Source: CAWGYT01 sp963826795 (GTDB taxonomy: Bacteria; Planctomycetota; Planctomycetia; Pirellulales; Pirellulaceae). Taken from it: a stretch of DNA of 64,000 nt. A model generated the notes under the pieces. It was given only the letters and a program-made list of their open reading frames with translations, had not been told where the DNA came from and made no database searches. Location: NCBI GenBank assembly GCA_963826795.1, contig CAWGYT010000001.1, positions 1 to 64,000 on the forward strand, read 5' to 3'. Every line of letters starts with the position of its first letter. Position 1 is the stretch's first letter. Shown here one piece after another: positions 19,079 to 27,305 of this stretch. Both the position numbers and the translations under genes were made by a program.

Positions 19079-21340
19079 TTAAGCGTCAGCCGACACGTAA
19101 GGGTACCGTCCATAGGCAGCAGCATATTTGCCAGGAGGAACACCTGTCAGCACAACTCCAAGTGGCTTCGCGTCGGCCTCGGCAAGCCTTTCGCAGGTTT
19201 CGTGAACTTGAGCCGATCGACTGAAATTGCGCCTCGCGCAAACAATGCTTGCATCAGCAACCGACGCGACCACCAGCGACTCGCTGGACGAAAGGACGGG
19301 TGGGGCATCAATGACGATGAACCGATATCGCTCGCGCAACTGCGCAATCAGGTCCCTAAACTTGTCGTTTCCCAACAACCGGTGCGGACTATCTGCCAGA
19401 CGTCCGGCCGGAAGGAGGTGCAATACATCACTGGCCGTCCTGTTAACGGCGTCATCCAGAGTGCAGTCGTCTGTGAGGAGCTGAGCCAAACCTGGCTCAT
19501 TGGGAATCCCAAAAATCCGATGGATATCGGGCGACCGCATGTCCGCGTCAATGATGAGTGTCGGCTCGCCCAATGATGTCGCGATGGAATAGCCCAACTG
19601 AGACGCAAGGCTGGTCTTCCCTTCGCTGCTCACGCCGCTGCAAATCGCAAGCACATGAACGTCTCGATACCCTTTCGCGAGCCGCAATCGTGTCCGCAGA
19701 TTATGAACACTTTCGTCGAAGAGCGACTGCCCGCGAGTCTGTTCGCCAGGATGAACTGTCTTGCCCGGCAGTGCGGCGATCTCCCCAACGACTCGCACAT
19801 TGTACTTGAGCAACTGCGATCGATCACCGATACGACGGCGAGTTTGCTCCCAGCCGATTGCCAGGCCGAAGGGCGCTATCATCCCGAGCAGGCAAACGGC
19901 CAACAGCTTTTTTGTCGGAACATTCTCCACGGGTTTCTTCGGAAGATCCCCTTCTTCGAACAGCTTGCGATGCTCCGGTGCACCCAATTCGGTCTGGAGC
20001 GACAAGCGACGAGACGATATGGTCCTGTGAATCGCCTCTTGCCTTGCCAGTTCATCCCGCATGAATTCCAAATCTAGTGAACGGCCGCTCACTTGGGAAA
20101 GTCGTTGACTCTCATCGGCAAGCCGCTTCTCGATCACGCTTCGGGCGGTCGACGAGAATGCCAACTTCGACTCCAATTCACTAAGCCGCTGCTGTTGGCG
20201 GGATAACTGCTGGGCCTTAGTTTGCTCTACCAGCTCACCGAGAATCTGACGGCGTCGCTCTTGCAGGCTTGATTCCAGGTTATCCAGATCTCGCTTCAAC
20301 CGCTGGTAAGTGGGCTTTTCGCTCGCATTCTTCAACTTTGAATCCAAGTCGTCCAGTTGTGACCTGCGTCTGGCAATTTCCAGCGTGTGAGCAGTCACGT
20401 CGGGGTGCGCTTCAATCTGCCCTATAAGCTCGGGATCCAGCGAGACGTCTTCTTTGTCGGGATGCTTCGCAAGGAAGTCGTTCAGCGCCATCAACTCGGC
20501 CTGGGTAACTTTCTCTTCCACATCGATTGTAGTTAGCTGCTCCATCAACGAGCTGTAATACTCGCGTCCGTCACTTTGACTCGAGCTCTTCTCGTCAATT
20601 GAATCGCGTCCGGTAAGTTCCTTGACTCGCTCCCGCAACTCTTCCTGCTTGCCAGCGATGACCCTCTCAAGATTCTGCTCTTCGCGTATAAGCAGCTGAA
20701 TCACATTGCTCGTTTCCTCGTCATCACTCTCAATACTGACCTTAAGATAAGCGTCTGCCACCGCATCAACAACGGCCTTCGCGTGGTCCGGCCGTTCATG
20801 CCGAAACTTGACTTCGTAGAGCTCCGACCGGGCCACTTGCCGAAATATCAAGCCATTTTGCAGCCAGCGAATCGGATCCGGCTGGGTCAACGCTTCATCC
20901 ACCTGGGCGAGGCTTTCGAGCGCTATACTGAGGACCTTGCGGGATTTCATCAATTGAATTTGGGTTGTCCCGCTCGTTGACGCGTCTGCCCCCCGAAACG
21001 CGATGTAGGGAGCATGCGACCGTAACAGCAGCGTCGCAGTCGACTCGTAGAGCGGTACAAAACTCATCCAGAGGTAGGCTGTTCCGGCAGACGCGAGAAC
21101 CAATCCAACCGGCAATGCGAATTTCCACCATCGCGCCGCGGCGTAAAGGCCCTGACTAACCAGCACCATAATGGCGTCAAAGCCGTTCGCGGGCTGAGGC
21201 GAAACGTCTAAGTGAGGACCTAAGTGGCCCCCCAGTGCAACCTCACGATCCGCGAGGCCTGCTTGAGAGGCGCCTCCGGACGGCCCGACCTCCGTCGCAG
21301 CTTTGCCTTCGAATGCTGAACCGCCTGGCTCAATCGACAT
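19079..21340 (-). CDS. Polysaccharide co-polymerase with tyrosine autokinase domain (Wzc-like)
   Basis: A 753-residue inner-membrane protein. The N-terminal Wzz part has TM1 near 74-94, a long periplasmic coiled coil (about 190-470) and TM2 near 490-510. The C-terminal bacterial tyrosine kinase has Walker A SGVSSEGKT (about 568-576), Walker A' LIIDADMRSP (about 595-604) and Walker B FIVIDAPP (about 674-681). The tail holds four tyrosines in KYAAAYGRYPYV, a small phosphorylation cluster. Such proteins control chain length and export of exopolysaccharide. The ATG at 21340 is chosen over a TTG at 21346. It follows the exosortase gene by 120 bases. The dominance of coiled coil is normal for the family. 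Confidence 0.9.
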   Translation of the reverse strand: MSIEPGGSAFEGKAATEVGPSGGASQAGLADREVALGGHLGPHLDVSPQPANGFDAIMVLVSQGLYAAARWWKFALPVGLVLASAGTAYLWMSFVPLYESTATLLLRSHAPYIAFRGADASTSGTTQIQLMKSRKVLSIALESLAQVDEALTQPDPIRWLQNGLIFRQVARSELYEVKFRHERPDHAKAVVDAVADAYLKVSIESDDEETSNVIQLLIREEQNLERVIAGKQEELRERVKELTGRDSIDEKSSSQSDGREYYSSLMEQLTTIDVEEKVTQAELMALNDFLAKHPDKEDVSLDPELIGQIEAHPDVTAHTLEIARRRSQLDDLDSKLKNASEKPTYQRLKRDLDNLESSLQERRRQILGELVEQTKAQQLSRQQQRLSELESKLAFSSTARSVIEKRLADESQRLSQVSGRSLDLEFMRDELARQEAIHRTISSRRLSLQTELGAPEHRKLFEEGDLPKKPVENVPTKKLLAVCLLGMIAPFGLAIGWEQTRRRIGDRSQLLKYNVRVVGEIAALPGKTVHPGEQTRGQSLFDESVHNLRTRLRLAKGYRDVHVLAICSGVSSEGKTSLASQLGYSIATSLGEPTLIIDADMRSPDIHRIFGIPNEPGLAQLLTDDCTLDDAVNRTASDVLHLLPAGRLADSPHRLLGNDKFRDLIAQLRERYRFIVIDAPPVLSSSESLVVASVADASIVCARRNFSRSAQVHETCERLAEADAKPLGVVLTGVPPGKYAAAYGRYPYVSADA

Positions 21341-21460
21341 ACTCAATTATCCCCTCGTACCGCGGTACAAACACTCATTTTACAGACCACAACCTTGGTT
21401 GGTTCGCAAATTATTGGGCCCGAACGGTATGCACATCGCGGAGCTGCAGTCGGCAAAGAC

Positions 21461-22381
21461 TCAGCTGCGCAAATTGGACGACCGTTCGCCTGAGATGGCG
21501 GGAGACAGTGCGGCGGGATGGGCGGCGTCTGCCGAGGCAAGTGCGTACTCCTCGTGGAAGATCTTCCCCGCATACCAGAGGACTAGGCCCAGCATCGCCG
21601 CAGCAAGCGGGATCATGATGACACCTGCAATGTCATGCGAAAACTTATCGGCTGCCTCACCGGAAACGTGGACCTGAAGCAAGCACGTCCCCACGATGCG
21701 GAGCGAGTTCGCAATTAGCGCCACGGGCACAACCGCCAACAGGACCAGCGACTTGACCCACCAGGTCCGGCGTACCAACGCGACGTAAAGATAGGCGAGC
21801 GCGGAGATACCAATGAAGATTCGCAAGCCAGAACAGGCCTCGGCCACTCCGAAGTGCATGTCTCCGATCCAGATCGTATTGCCCTCGGAAATGGCTGGCT
21901 GCCCCAGCACGACCAGTGTCGCACTGCTCATCTTGGTCGCCAAGCTCTGGAGCGGTGCGCGAAACAACTGCTCGACGCGAAACGGAAGGGGAATCATGAA
22001 AATCAAGAGACCGATCGACGGCAAGCAAAACCACAAAACCTGCCACCCGGCCAATGCGACGATGATGCCGGTCAACAGCAGCAACATCGACCATCCATCC
22101 ACGGCGTCAAGGTAGACCCGTGCCCCCAAGTATCGCACCAGAAGGCTCGCCAACACCAACGCAAGCCCCGAGATGATCGCAGGCTGGAGGGCATCGGACG
22201 GAAACTTTTCCCGTCGCGCCCAGAGAATCCAAGCGGCGAACGGCAATACAAGGAAGCCATGTGAATAGTCGGGCTCATTACTCCACGCGTTCAACAATTG
22301 AACCCAAGTTGGCCAGTAAGCCCAGCAAAAACCGATCAATAGCAATGCCGAGACGAGCAACCACGCGTTCCTTGGCGGCAC
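21461..22381 (-). CDS. Exosortase (exosortase/archaeosortase family transpeptidase)
   Basis: An integral membrane cysteine protease/transpeptidase thought to recognise PEP-CTERM tails. From a GTG at 22381 it has about 306 residues and eight or so helices. The catalytic set is complete: Cys183 in EACSGLR, Arg228 in ANSLRIVGT and His249 in SHDIAG. The YSHGFL motif after the first helix (about 39-44) is also typical. The frame is open to a TTG at 22585, but that extension is Arg-rich and unlike the family, so the GTG just before helix 1 is preferred; the start is uncertain. The gene heads the polysaccharide locus. Two PEP-CTERM proteins, at 30 and 60 kb, are likely clients. Confidence 0.9.
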   Translation of the reverse strand: MPPRNAWLLVSALLLIGFCWAYWPTWVQLLNAWSNEPDYSHGFLVLPFAAWILWARREKFPSDALQPAIISGLALVLASLLVRYLGARVYLDAVDGWSMLLLLTGIIVALAGWQVLWFCLPSIGLLIFMIPLPFRVEQLFRAPLQSLATKMSSATLVVLGQPAISEGNTIWIGDMHFGVAEACSGLRIFIGISALAYLYVALVRRTWWVKSLVLLAVVPVALIANSLRIVGTCLLQVHVSGEAADKFSHDIAGVIMIPLAAAMLGLVLWYAGKIFHEEYALASADAAHPAALSPAISGERSSNLRS

Positions 22382-23375
22382 CTCGACGGCCGCATCCGCT
22401 CCCGGCCCGCTGAGCGTCCGCAGCGCGAGCCGAGGAGCGGCCCAACTTGCGGCTGTGCGAATCGCGCGGCGACTTCGGCTTGCTGACGCTTGGTCGACGT
22501 GACGATTCTCGACGTGAACTTGACATAACAGACGATTAACTCGAAGTTGAAAAGGAAGGCTTAAGACGCGATGCCCCCGGCCCAAGAGCGACTTAAGTCG
22601 CGAATAGATCGCCCCGGAGGCAGGGGACGTGGACCAGCGATGCTGCGCGAGGCGGGAGCATTCCTTTGCGGCGGCGCGGACTCCGTCCTTCTCGGTTGCC
22701 TAAGGCACCAAGTGACGAGGGCCGCGATCCCAATTCAGGGTTTCGCACCGGGCGGCACTTAACCTGCAAGGCACCGTCGCATCCATGTCCGAATCCACCC
22801 TCCCTGAGAGGCAATCCATTCCTTCAATAGGTGTGGGGCCGAGCCCTTCGAGTTCGATCCTATCAGTTCGCAAAATCCAATTCAAGCAATGCGCATCCTG
22901 AACGGCGGGAAAATAGATTTCGCTTGGCCGAAAAGTCAGGAAGTGTCAAAGGCTTGGGTAATCCGGACATCGGACAAGGACCGTCTTTCAGCGGAATCAC
23001 GGCACTGTCACGCTCGCGGAAGTGACGCAGCGCTTGAAGGATGTTGACCGGATCGCACGAAGCTGGGCAAGGCCAATCCGGCCGCAACCATCTGCGTTGG
23101 GATGCCACCCCACCGTCGCGTGTGATTCCGTTCGGGGGGCCTTGACGATCTAAAGATAGCCCACGTTGGCAGTGCTTCCTTTTCTTGACACGCGCCGTCC
23201 GACAAGAAGTCGAAGCACTTCCCGTTGCGAGCAGTTTCATTCGAATGACCTGGCCGAACGCCCGTGCAACCTCCATGCGTCGACATCCTTGCCGCCCGGG
23301 ACCGCGTCGGTTCCCGCTCGCCTTGCCGACGGCGTCACGGCTTTCTGCCGGGCGGCGCGATTGCCCGACATCGCA
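22382..23375. other. Intergenic region upstream of the exosortase gene, no gene supported
   Basis: Nearly 1 kb between the exosortase start and the stop of the acyltransferase gene, which is on the same strand. Two overlapping minus-strand frames of about 90-137 codons (22863-23276 and 23008-23286) have no recognisable domain and a composition like random GC-rich sequence. The promoter of the polysaccharide operon should lie here, but I see no convincing -35/-10 pair. Confidence 0.5.
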
Positions 23376-24194
23376 TCAAGCGGCGAACGCGGGAAGGTTA
23401 CTAAGGCAAAACTTCGACGCAGGACGGAAGTACTCGCGGTCATCGTCAAGCATGGGCTGCCGAAGCAGTTCAGCGCGGTGAAACAGATGTCCGTAGATGC
23501 GATCGTACATCGGATAACGTTCCTGATCCATCCGCACAAAGTCGTGCTCACACGCCACAGCCGGATGATCGCGAACACAGGCGTACTGCTTTACTTCGCC
23601 AATTTGCTCGACGCCCAAGAGGCGACGGTAAAAACGCGAGTGCCGCGGATGGATTGCGATCAACAGACGGTCAATGTCATTGCGCCGACAATACTGGCAC
23701 GTCAGACCCAGCAGTTGCACGAACACATCCAACATCCGACTTCTCGAGAAGTAGTCCTGACGCGATGCCAAGCACGACACCTCGGCCAAGTAGCAGCCAT
23801 TCTTGCGTCGCTCGTCAATCTCGCTGGCATAAATGGATTGCATTGGCAGACCCGCGAAATCGTCGCTGACTAGGGTCAACGTGTAAACCACGTTTCCCTC
23901 ATGGCGTGCGATGAAGACGTCCGTCGTCGCGACAAGGTGGAAGGGCGTGACGCGCATTTCGTAAGGATTCGAGTCGATCAGACCTCCTTGCGTGTAGGCG
24001 TCATAGACGAGTCGAAAAGCGGCCTCCCGTTCTTCGCGACAGCTCGCAATCTTGTATGTAATACCGTCAATCGTCGTGCATTCGCGATGCAATTTCGAAC
24101 GTGCTGAAAGGGCGGATAGAGCAGCGCGACTCGTCGAGTTGCGAATGGCGACTTCCGGCTCTTCCCGGTCGGTCGTGGTCGTCGTCCGGATCAT
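23376..24194 (-). CDS. FeeM-like N-acyl amino acid synthase / exosortase-associated acyltransferase
   Basis: A 272-residue protein of the GNAT-like autoinducer-synthase fold. Visible segments are YKIASCREEREAAFRLVYDAY split across the first helix (CREEREAAFRLVYDAY), TLTLVSDD and LPMQSIYASEID in the acyl-binding core, and AEVSCLA in the middle strand. These match the pattern of FeeM-type N-acyl amino acid synthases and of the PEP-CTERM/exosortase-associated acyltransferase. Such enzymes move an acyl chain from acyl-ACP to an amine; substrates here are unknown. CGGAGA precedes the ATG at 24194. It lies near the exosortase locus and a FabF-type ketosynthase, which could supply the acyl-ACP; that link is inference. 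Confidence 0.75.
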   Translation of the reverse strand: MIRTTTTTDREEPEVAIRNSTSRAALSALSARSKLHRECTTIDGITYKIASCREEREAAFRLVYDAYTQGGLIDSNPYEMRVTPFHLVATTDVFIARHEGNVVYTLTLVSDDFAGLPMQSIYASEIDERRKNGCYLAEVSCLASRQDYFSRSRMLDVFVQLLGLTCQYCRRNDIDRLLIAIHPRHSRFYRRLLGVEQIGEVKQYACVRDHPAVACEHDFVRMDQERYPMYDRIYGHLFHRAELLRQPMLDDDREYFRPASKFCLSNLPAFAA

Positions 24195-24363
24195 GATAGT
24201 CTCCGGGATGCATCCGAACTGCCGTCAATGCAGCAGACACGGGGCAACCGTAATGTCACGGATGCGTGATGGGCGTGATGGGATTGAGACAAGAGATGAG
24301 GTGTATTCGGACGATTTAGAGGAGTTTGGCGCGACCGGAATCGGTCATGTGAAAGGAGGAAAA

Positions 24364-24408
24364 ATGCCAAACAGTCTCATTCATCCTAGGAAACGTAGGT
24401 CCAAGTAA
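24364..24408 (+). CDS. Possible 14-residue micro-ORF with strong ribosome-binding site
   Basis: GTGAAAGGAGGAAAA directly precedes an ATG, followed by 14 codons (MPNSLIHPRKRRSK) and TAA. The Shine-Dalgarno is the best in this neighbourhood. The encoded peptide ends very basic. No gene follows on this strand; the next gene is convergent. It may be a micro-protein, the stranded start of a lost gene, or chance. Confidence 0.25.
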   Translation: MPNSLIHPRKRRSK

Positions 24409-24482
24409 GTCGTTGTCAACTTCGGCCCCTGGTCTCCGATGAATCTCCGCGCTTTCCGTTCTGAAATGGGGGACACAAACGG

Positions 24483-24851
24483 CTAGGCGGTTAACGCCTT
24501 GGCCGGACGTCGGGCCTGCTCCAGCGTCGAGCGGAGGGCGACAAGCGATTCTCGATCAAAGGGACCACATCCGAAGCAATCTTCTTCGGTGCACGTTTCG
24601 ATCAAACGTGTGATCGTCTCGACCAGCTCCGTGAGATCTTGTCCATCGAGATCGAGCTTAACGTAGTCACGCAGCCAAATTCCGACGGTCAGGGCATCAT
24701 CGAGCGCCTCGCTCGCAACCTTCAGCTGGCTTCCACCTGCTTCGCAGTCGTCACCTTCCGCCAGTCGCTCGAGAACGTCGAGCAGTTCCTGCGCTTGGCT
24801 GGGTAACAAAGTAAGACTTACCGCGTCGGATCCGCAATTTGGGTCGTTCAT
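24483..24851 (-). CDS. Hypothetical acidic protein with a C-terminal Cys cluster
   Basis: A protein of 122 residues, family not recognised. Start ATG at 24851 has AGGAG eight bases upstream, clearly better than the longer frame to 24923. The sequence is acidic and Leu-rich, predicted helical (SQAQELLDVLERLAEG as part of a long helix), with single Cys residues near the N-terminus and in the middle and a cluster TCTEEDCFGCG at about residues 85-95. The cluster could bind metal or form disulfides. It lies about 113 bases downstream of the fabF-type stop on the same strand. No function is proposed. Confidence 0.65.
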   Translation of the reverse strand: MNDPNCGSDAVSLTLLPSQAQELLDVLERLAEGDDCEAGGSQLKVASEALDDALTVGIWLRDYVKLDLDGQDLTELVETITRLIETCTEEDCFGCGPFDRESLVALRSTLEQARRPAKALTA

Positions 24852-24963
24852 CGCAAGAATTCTCCTCGTCGTCAGCTCATTGTTGCAAACTCTGAAACAA
24901 GTCATGGACACGAAACTCGGCACTTCGCAAACCGACTACAAGGCCGTGCTCATGCCGGGAATG

Positions 24964-26199
24964 TCATGGCAGGCGTCGAAACACAATCGCAGCGTTTTGA
25001 CCTCCAAATCCGCAAGAGACCGACATCGCGCAGTCCACCGCGCGCTCCCGCGCTCTATTGGGAGTATAGTCCAGTCGGCACTGAGGATCGGGGGTCACAT
25101 AGTTAGCCGTCGGGGGCACGATTCCGTGCCGTATCGCAAGCACAGAAAAGATTGCCTCCATCGCACCGGTTGCCCCAAGACAATGCCCCGTAACCCCCTT
25201 CGTGGAAGAAACCGATAGCCGCTTCACGTTTTCACCGAAGACCATTTCCAACGCCGAACTCTCGCTTGCATCGTTCGCCTGAGTTGAGGTCCCATGAGCG
25301 TTAACGTAATCCACGGCCTCGACACCGAGCCGCGCCGACCTCAAAGTGGCTGCGATGCAGCGTCCGATGCCCATGCCTTCCGGTGTGGATCGTGTGATGT
25401 GATGTGCGTCGGCGGAAAGACCGTATCCGACCAACTCAGCCAGGATCTCGGCGCCCCGCCGTTCCGCATGTTCGAATTCTTCAATCACCATCACCGCGGC
25501 ACCCTCTCCCATGACGAACCCATCCCGGTGGAGGTCGAAGGGACAAGAAGCCTGCTGGGGAGTCGTGTCTCTCGTACTTAAGGCGCCCATTCGAGCAAAG
25601 GAAGCGATGGACAAGGGACTGATCGCCGCCTCGGCGCCGCCTGCAAACATCACGTCGGCCATGCCCGTTGCGACGTGCAAATAGGCCTCACCGATCGCAT
25701 GCGTTCCACTGGCACAAGCGGTTGACACCGAGAGATTGGGGCCCTGCAAACCAAACGTGATGGCCGGGAACCCCGCCGCCATGTTGGGCGGGACGTAGGC
25801 CAAGAGCAGGGGCGAAACACGCCGGGGACCCTTTTCCCGCAGGACGCCAGCCTCCGCCTCAATCTCACCAAACCCCCCGATCCCAACACCCAAACAACAA
25901 CCGATGCGCTCGGTGTTCGTCGCGTCCTCCAGCCCCGCCCGCGCGCGCGCCTCGCTCAATGCCGCGGTGGCAAACTGCACAAAGCGTGTCGATTGTCGAG
26001 ATTCTTTCTTGCTCAAGACCGTCGTGGGGTCGAACCCCCGAACTTCCGCCGCGATTTGCACCGGTAGGTCCGACGCGTCAAAAAGAGAGATCGGTGCGAC
26101 CGCGGACCGACCGGAAACGACCCGGTCCCACGCGGCGCTGACGGTGTTCCCGCCCGGCGCAACCATTCCCATTCCGGTTACAACGACTCGCCGCATCAT
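24964..26199 (-). CDS. fabF: Beta-ketoacyl-ACP synthase II (FabF-type)
   Basis: A condensing enzyme of fatty-acid elongation, about 411 residues. The catalytic triad is complete: Cys162 in STACASG, His302 in NAHGTST and His339 in TGHCLGA, with Lys334 nearby. The ATG at 26199 (MMRRVVVTGMG) matches the family start; the frame extends to 26286 without similarity. It catalyses malonyl-ACP plus acyl-ACP condensation in the cytosol. No acpP, fabG or fabD lies near it, so this may be a specialised copy that feeds a dedicated acyl product, possibly for the FeeM-like acyltransferase 770 bases downstream on the same strand; that is inference. General housekeeping FabF remains possible. Confidence 0.93.
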   Translation of the reverse strand: MMRRVVVTGMGMVAPGGNTVSAAWDRVVSGRSAVAPISLFDASDLPVQIAAEVRGFDPTTVLSKKESRQSTRFVQFATAALSEARARAGLEDATNTERIGCCLGVGIGGFGEIEAEAGVLREKGPRRVSPLLLAYVPPNMAAGFPAITFGLQGPNLSVSTACASGTHAIGEAYLHVATGMADVMFAGGAEAAISPLSIASFARMGALSTRDTTPQQASCPFDLHRDGFVMGEGAAVMVIEEFEHAERRGAEILAELVGYGLSADAHHITRSTPEGMGIGRCIAATLRSARLGVEAVDYVNAHGTSTQANDASESSALEMVFGENVKRLSVSSTKGVTGHCLGATGAMEAIFSVLAIRHGIVPPTANYVTPDPQCRLDYTPNRARERAVDCAMSVSCGFGGQNAAIVFRRLP

Positions 26200-26236
26200 C
26201 TTGCGTACTCTCGAAGGACAAAGTGCACAGAAAAAA

Positions 26237-26431
26237 TTAGCGTCCAGACTCGATTCTGCCCGCGGCGTCTCGGGCCATGATCGCAACGAGACAAACCGCT
26301 CCGTCTGGTCTGACGAAGCGTACCTCCACGTCGGTGCGTGTCAAAACTTCGGACGGCGCCGCGACGTCCGCATCGACCTTGAGCCCGACGACGGCAAGAC
26401 TGAGATAGACTGCCAACAGAAAGTGTGTCAT
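26237..26431 (-). CDS. Small putative secreted or membrane protein upstream of the ketosynthase
   Basis: A 64-residue frame from ATG 26431 with a hydrophobic N-terminus (MTHFLLAVYLSLAVVGL) and a beta-type tail ending MARDAAGRIESGR. It ends 37 bases before the ketosynthase start on the same strand, so it could be the first gene of a two-gene operon. Composition is protein-like, but no family is recognised and the Shine-Dalgarno is weak. A longer overlapping frame exists, so confidence is low. Confidence 0.35.
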   Translation of the reverse strand: MTHFLLAVYLSLAVVGLKVDADVAAPSEVLTRTDVEVRFVRPDGAVCLVAIMARDAAGRIESGR

Positions 26432-26595
26432 TCGGCGGCGATTTTTCGACTGGGTCCCGTGCAGATCTGGCCGCAGGAATGACGCACGACTTCGGAAAAA
26501 CGCCGGAGCGCACAAGACTTACGCGTGTTTGCGGTCATCAAGTAGACCACATCTCAGCTTGACGCCGCGGTAATTCAACGATGAAGAGGTCGGAA

Positions 26596-26922
26596 ATGAG
26601 TAGCAATGGGGAATGTCCGTCAGATCTCCGACAGTGGCCGAGAACGCTCAACGTGAACGAGGCGGTCGAGCTACATTTCAAGCGTCCCGCCACGATCCTG
26701 GATGAGTCGCCTGAAGGACTGGGACTATTGGCGGCCGAGATCGGTGATCTCAAGATAGATGAACGTATCGAGGTTCAGGAGCTGCGAGGAGACTGTCGTT
26801 TGACGGTGCGCGTGGCTCATTTGCATCGCGTCGAGGACGGTAAGTGGTATGTCGGTATCGAGTTCGAATCCTTCCACTTGCCTGGCATCCATGAGTACCC
26901 CCATTTACCCAGAACCACCTGA
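26596..26922 (+). CDS. PilZ-like domain protein
   Basis: A 108-residue protein with the layout of a stand-alone PilZ fold: R.W.R in RQWPRTLNV, then TILDESPEGLGLL resembling the D/NxSxxG strand, then WYVGIEFESF as the final GIEF-type strand. The first motif is not a textbook RxxxR, so cyclic-di-GMP binding is uncertain. GAGG lies 8 bases before the ATG at 26596; an ATG at 26581 is the alternative. It is divergent from the ketosynthase and 380 bases upstream of the polysaccharide deacetylase, a place where a c-di-GMP effector of exopolysaccharide would fit. Confidence 0.6.
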   Translation: MSSNGECPSDLRQWPRTLNVNEAVELHFKRPATILDESPEGLGLLAAEIGDLKIDERIEVQELRGDCRLTVRVAHLHRVEDGKWYVGIEFESFHLPGIHEYPHLPRTT

Positions 26923-27305
26923 CTCACGCGATCTCGTGAAACGACGGGGCGGCTCGGCGCGGTTGATTCACTCTCGACACTCGGCGGCGAGTCGTGGCTT
27001 CACGAAAGCCAATCAAACACGTTCGGTGTCAAGGCCCCATCAGGACAACTTTGCCCCGTTACGCAAACCCCCGAAATCGTTAGTCCTCCGCCTAAACCGT
27101 GAAATCCTGGCTCGAACGCGCAATCTGCTTGCACGGGAGACCGAAGCTTGGTACTTTGGTCCAAACGTACCCACCTATACGGACTATCGAGATTTTCCCA
27201 ACCGTCCGATAACTTCGCATCAGCTTAGCTTTACCGGCCGGTTGCCTCTCAGCCCGTCTTGGAGTAACAACGTCGCAGCCCGAGACGCGAAGCAGGAGTG
27301 GTCCA
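26923..27305. other. Intergenic region without supported gene
   Basis: About 380 bases between the PilZ-like gene and the deacetylase. A plus-strand frame from 26891 to 27316 covers it, but it overlaps both neighbours, is rich in Arg, Pro and Ser and resembles no family. The 3' end carries AGGAG, the ribosome-binding site of the deacetylase. Confidence 0.5.

Noticed and set aside
22740..22765. Possible sigma-54 promoter GGCACTTAACCTGCA on the plus strand
   Set aside because: Imperfect match to the -24/-12 consensus and pointing away from the exosortase operon toward no gene start.
22863..23286. Minus-strand open frames of 90-137 codons in the gap before the exosortase gene
   Set aside because: Two overlapping frames, no ribosome-binding site, no domain and a composition like random GC-rich DNA.
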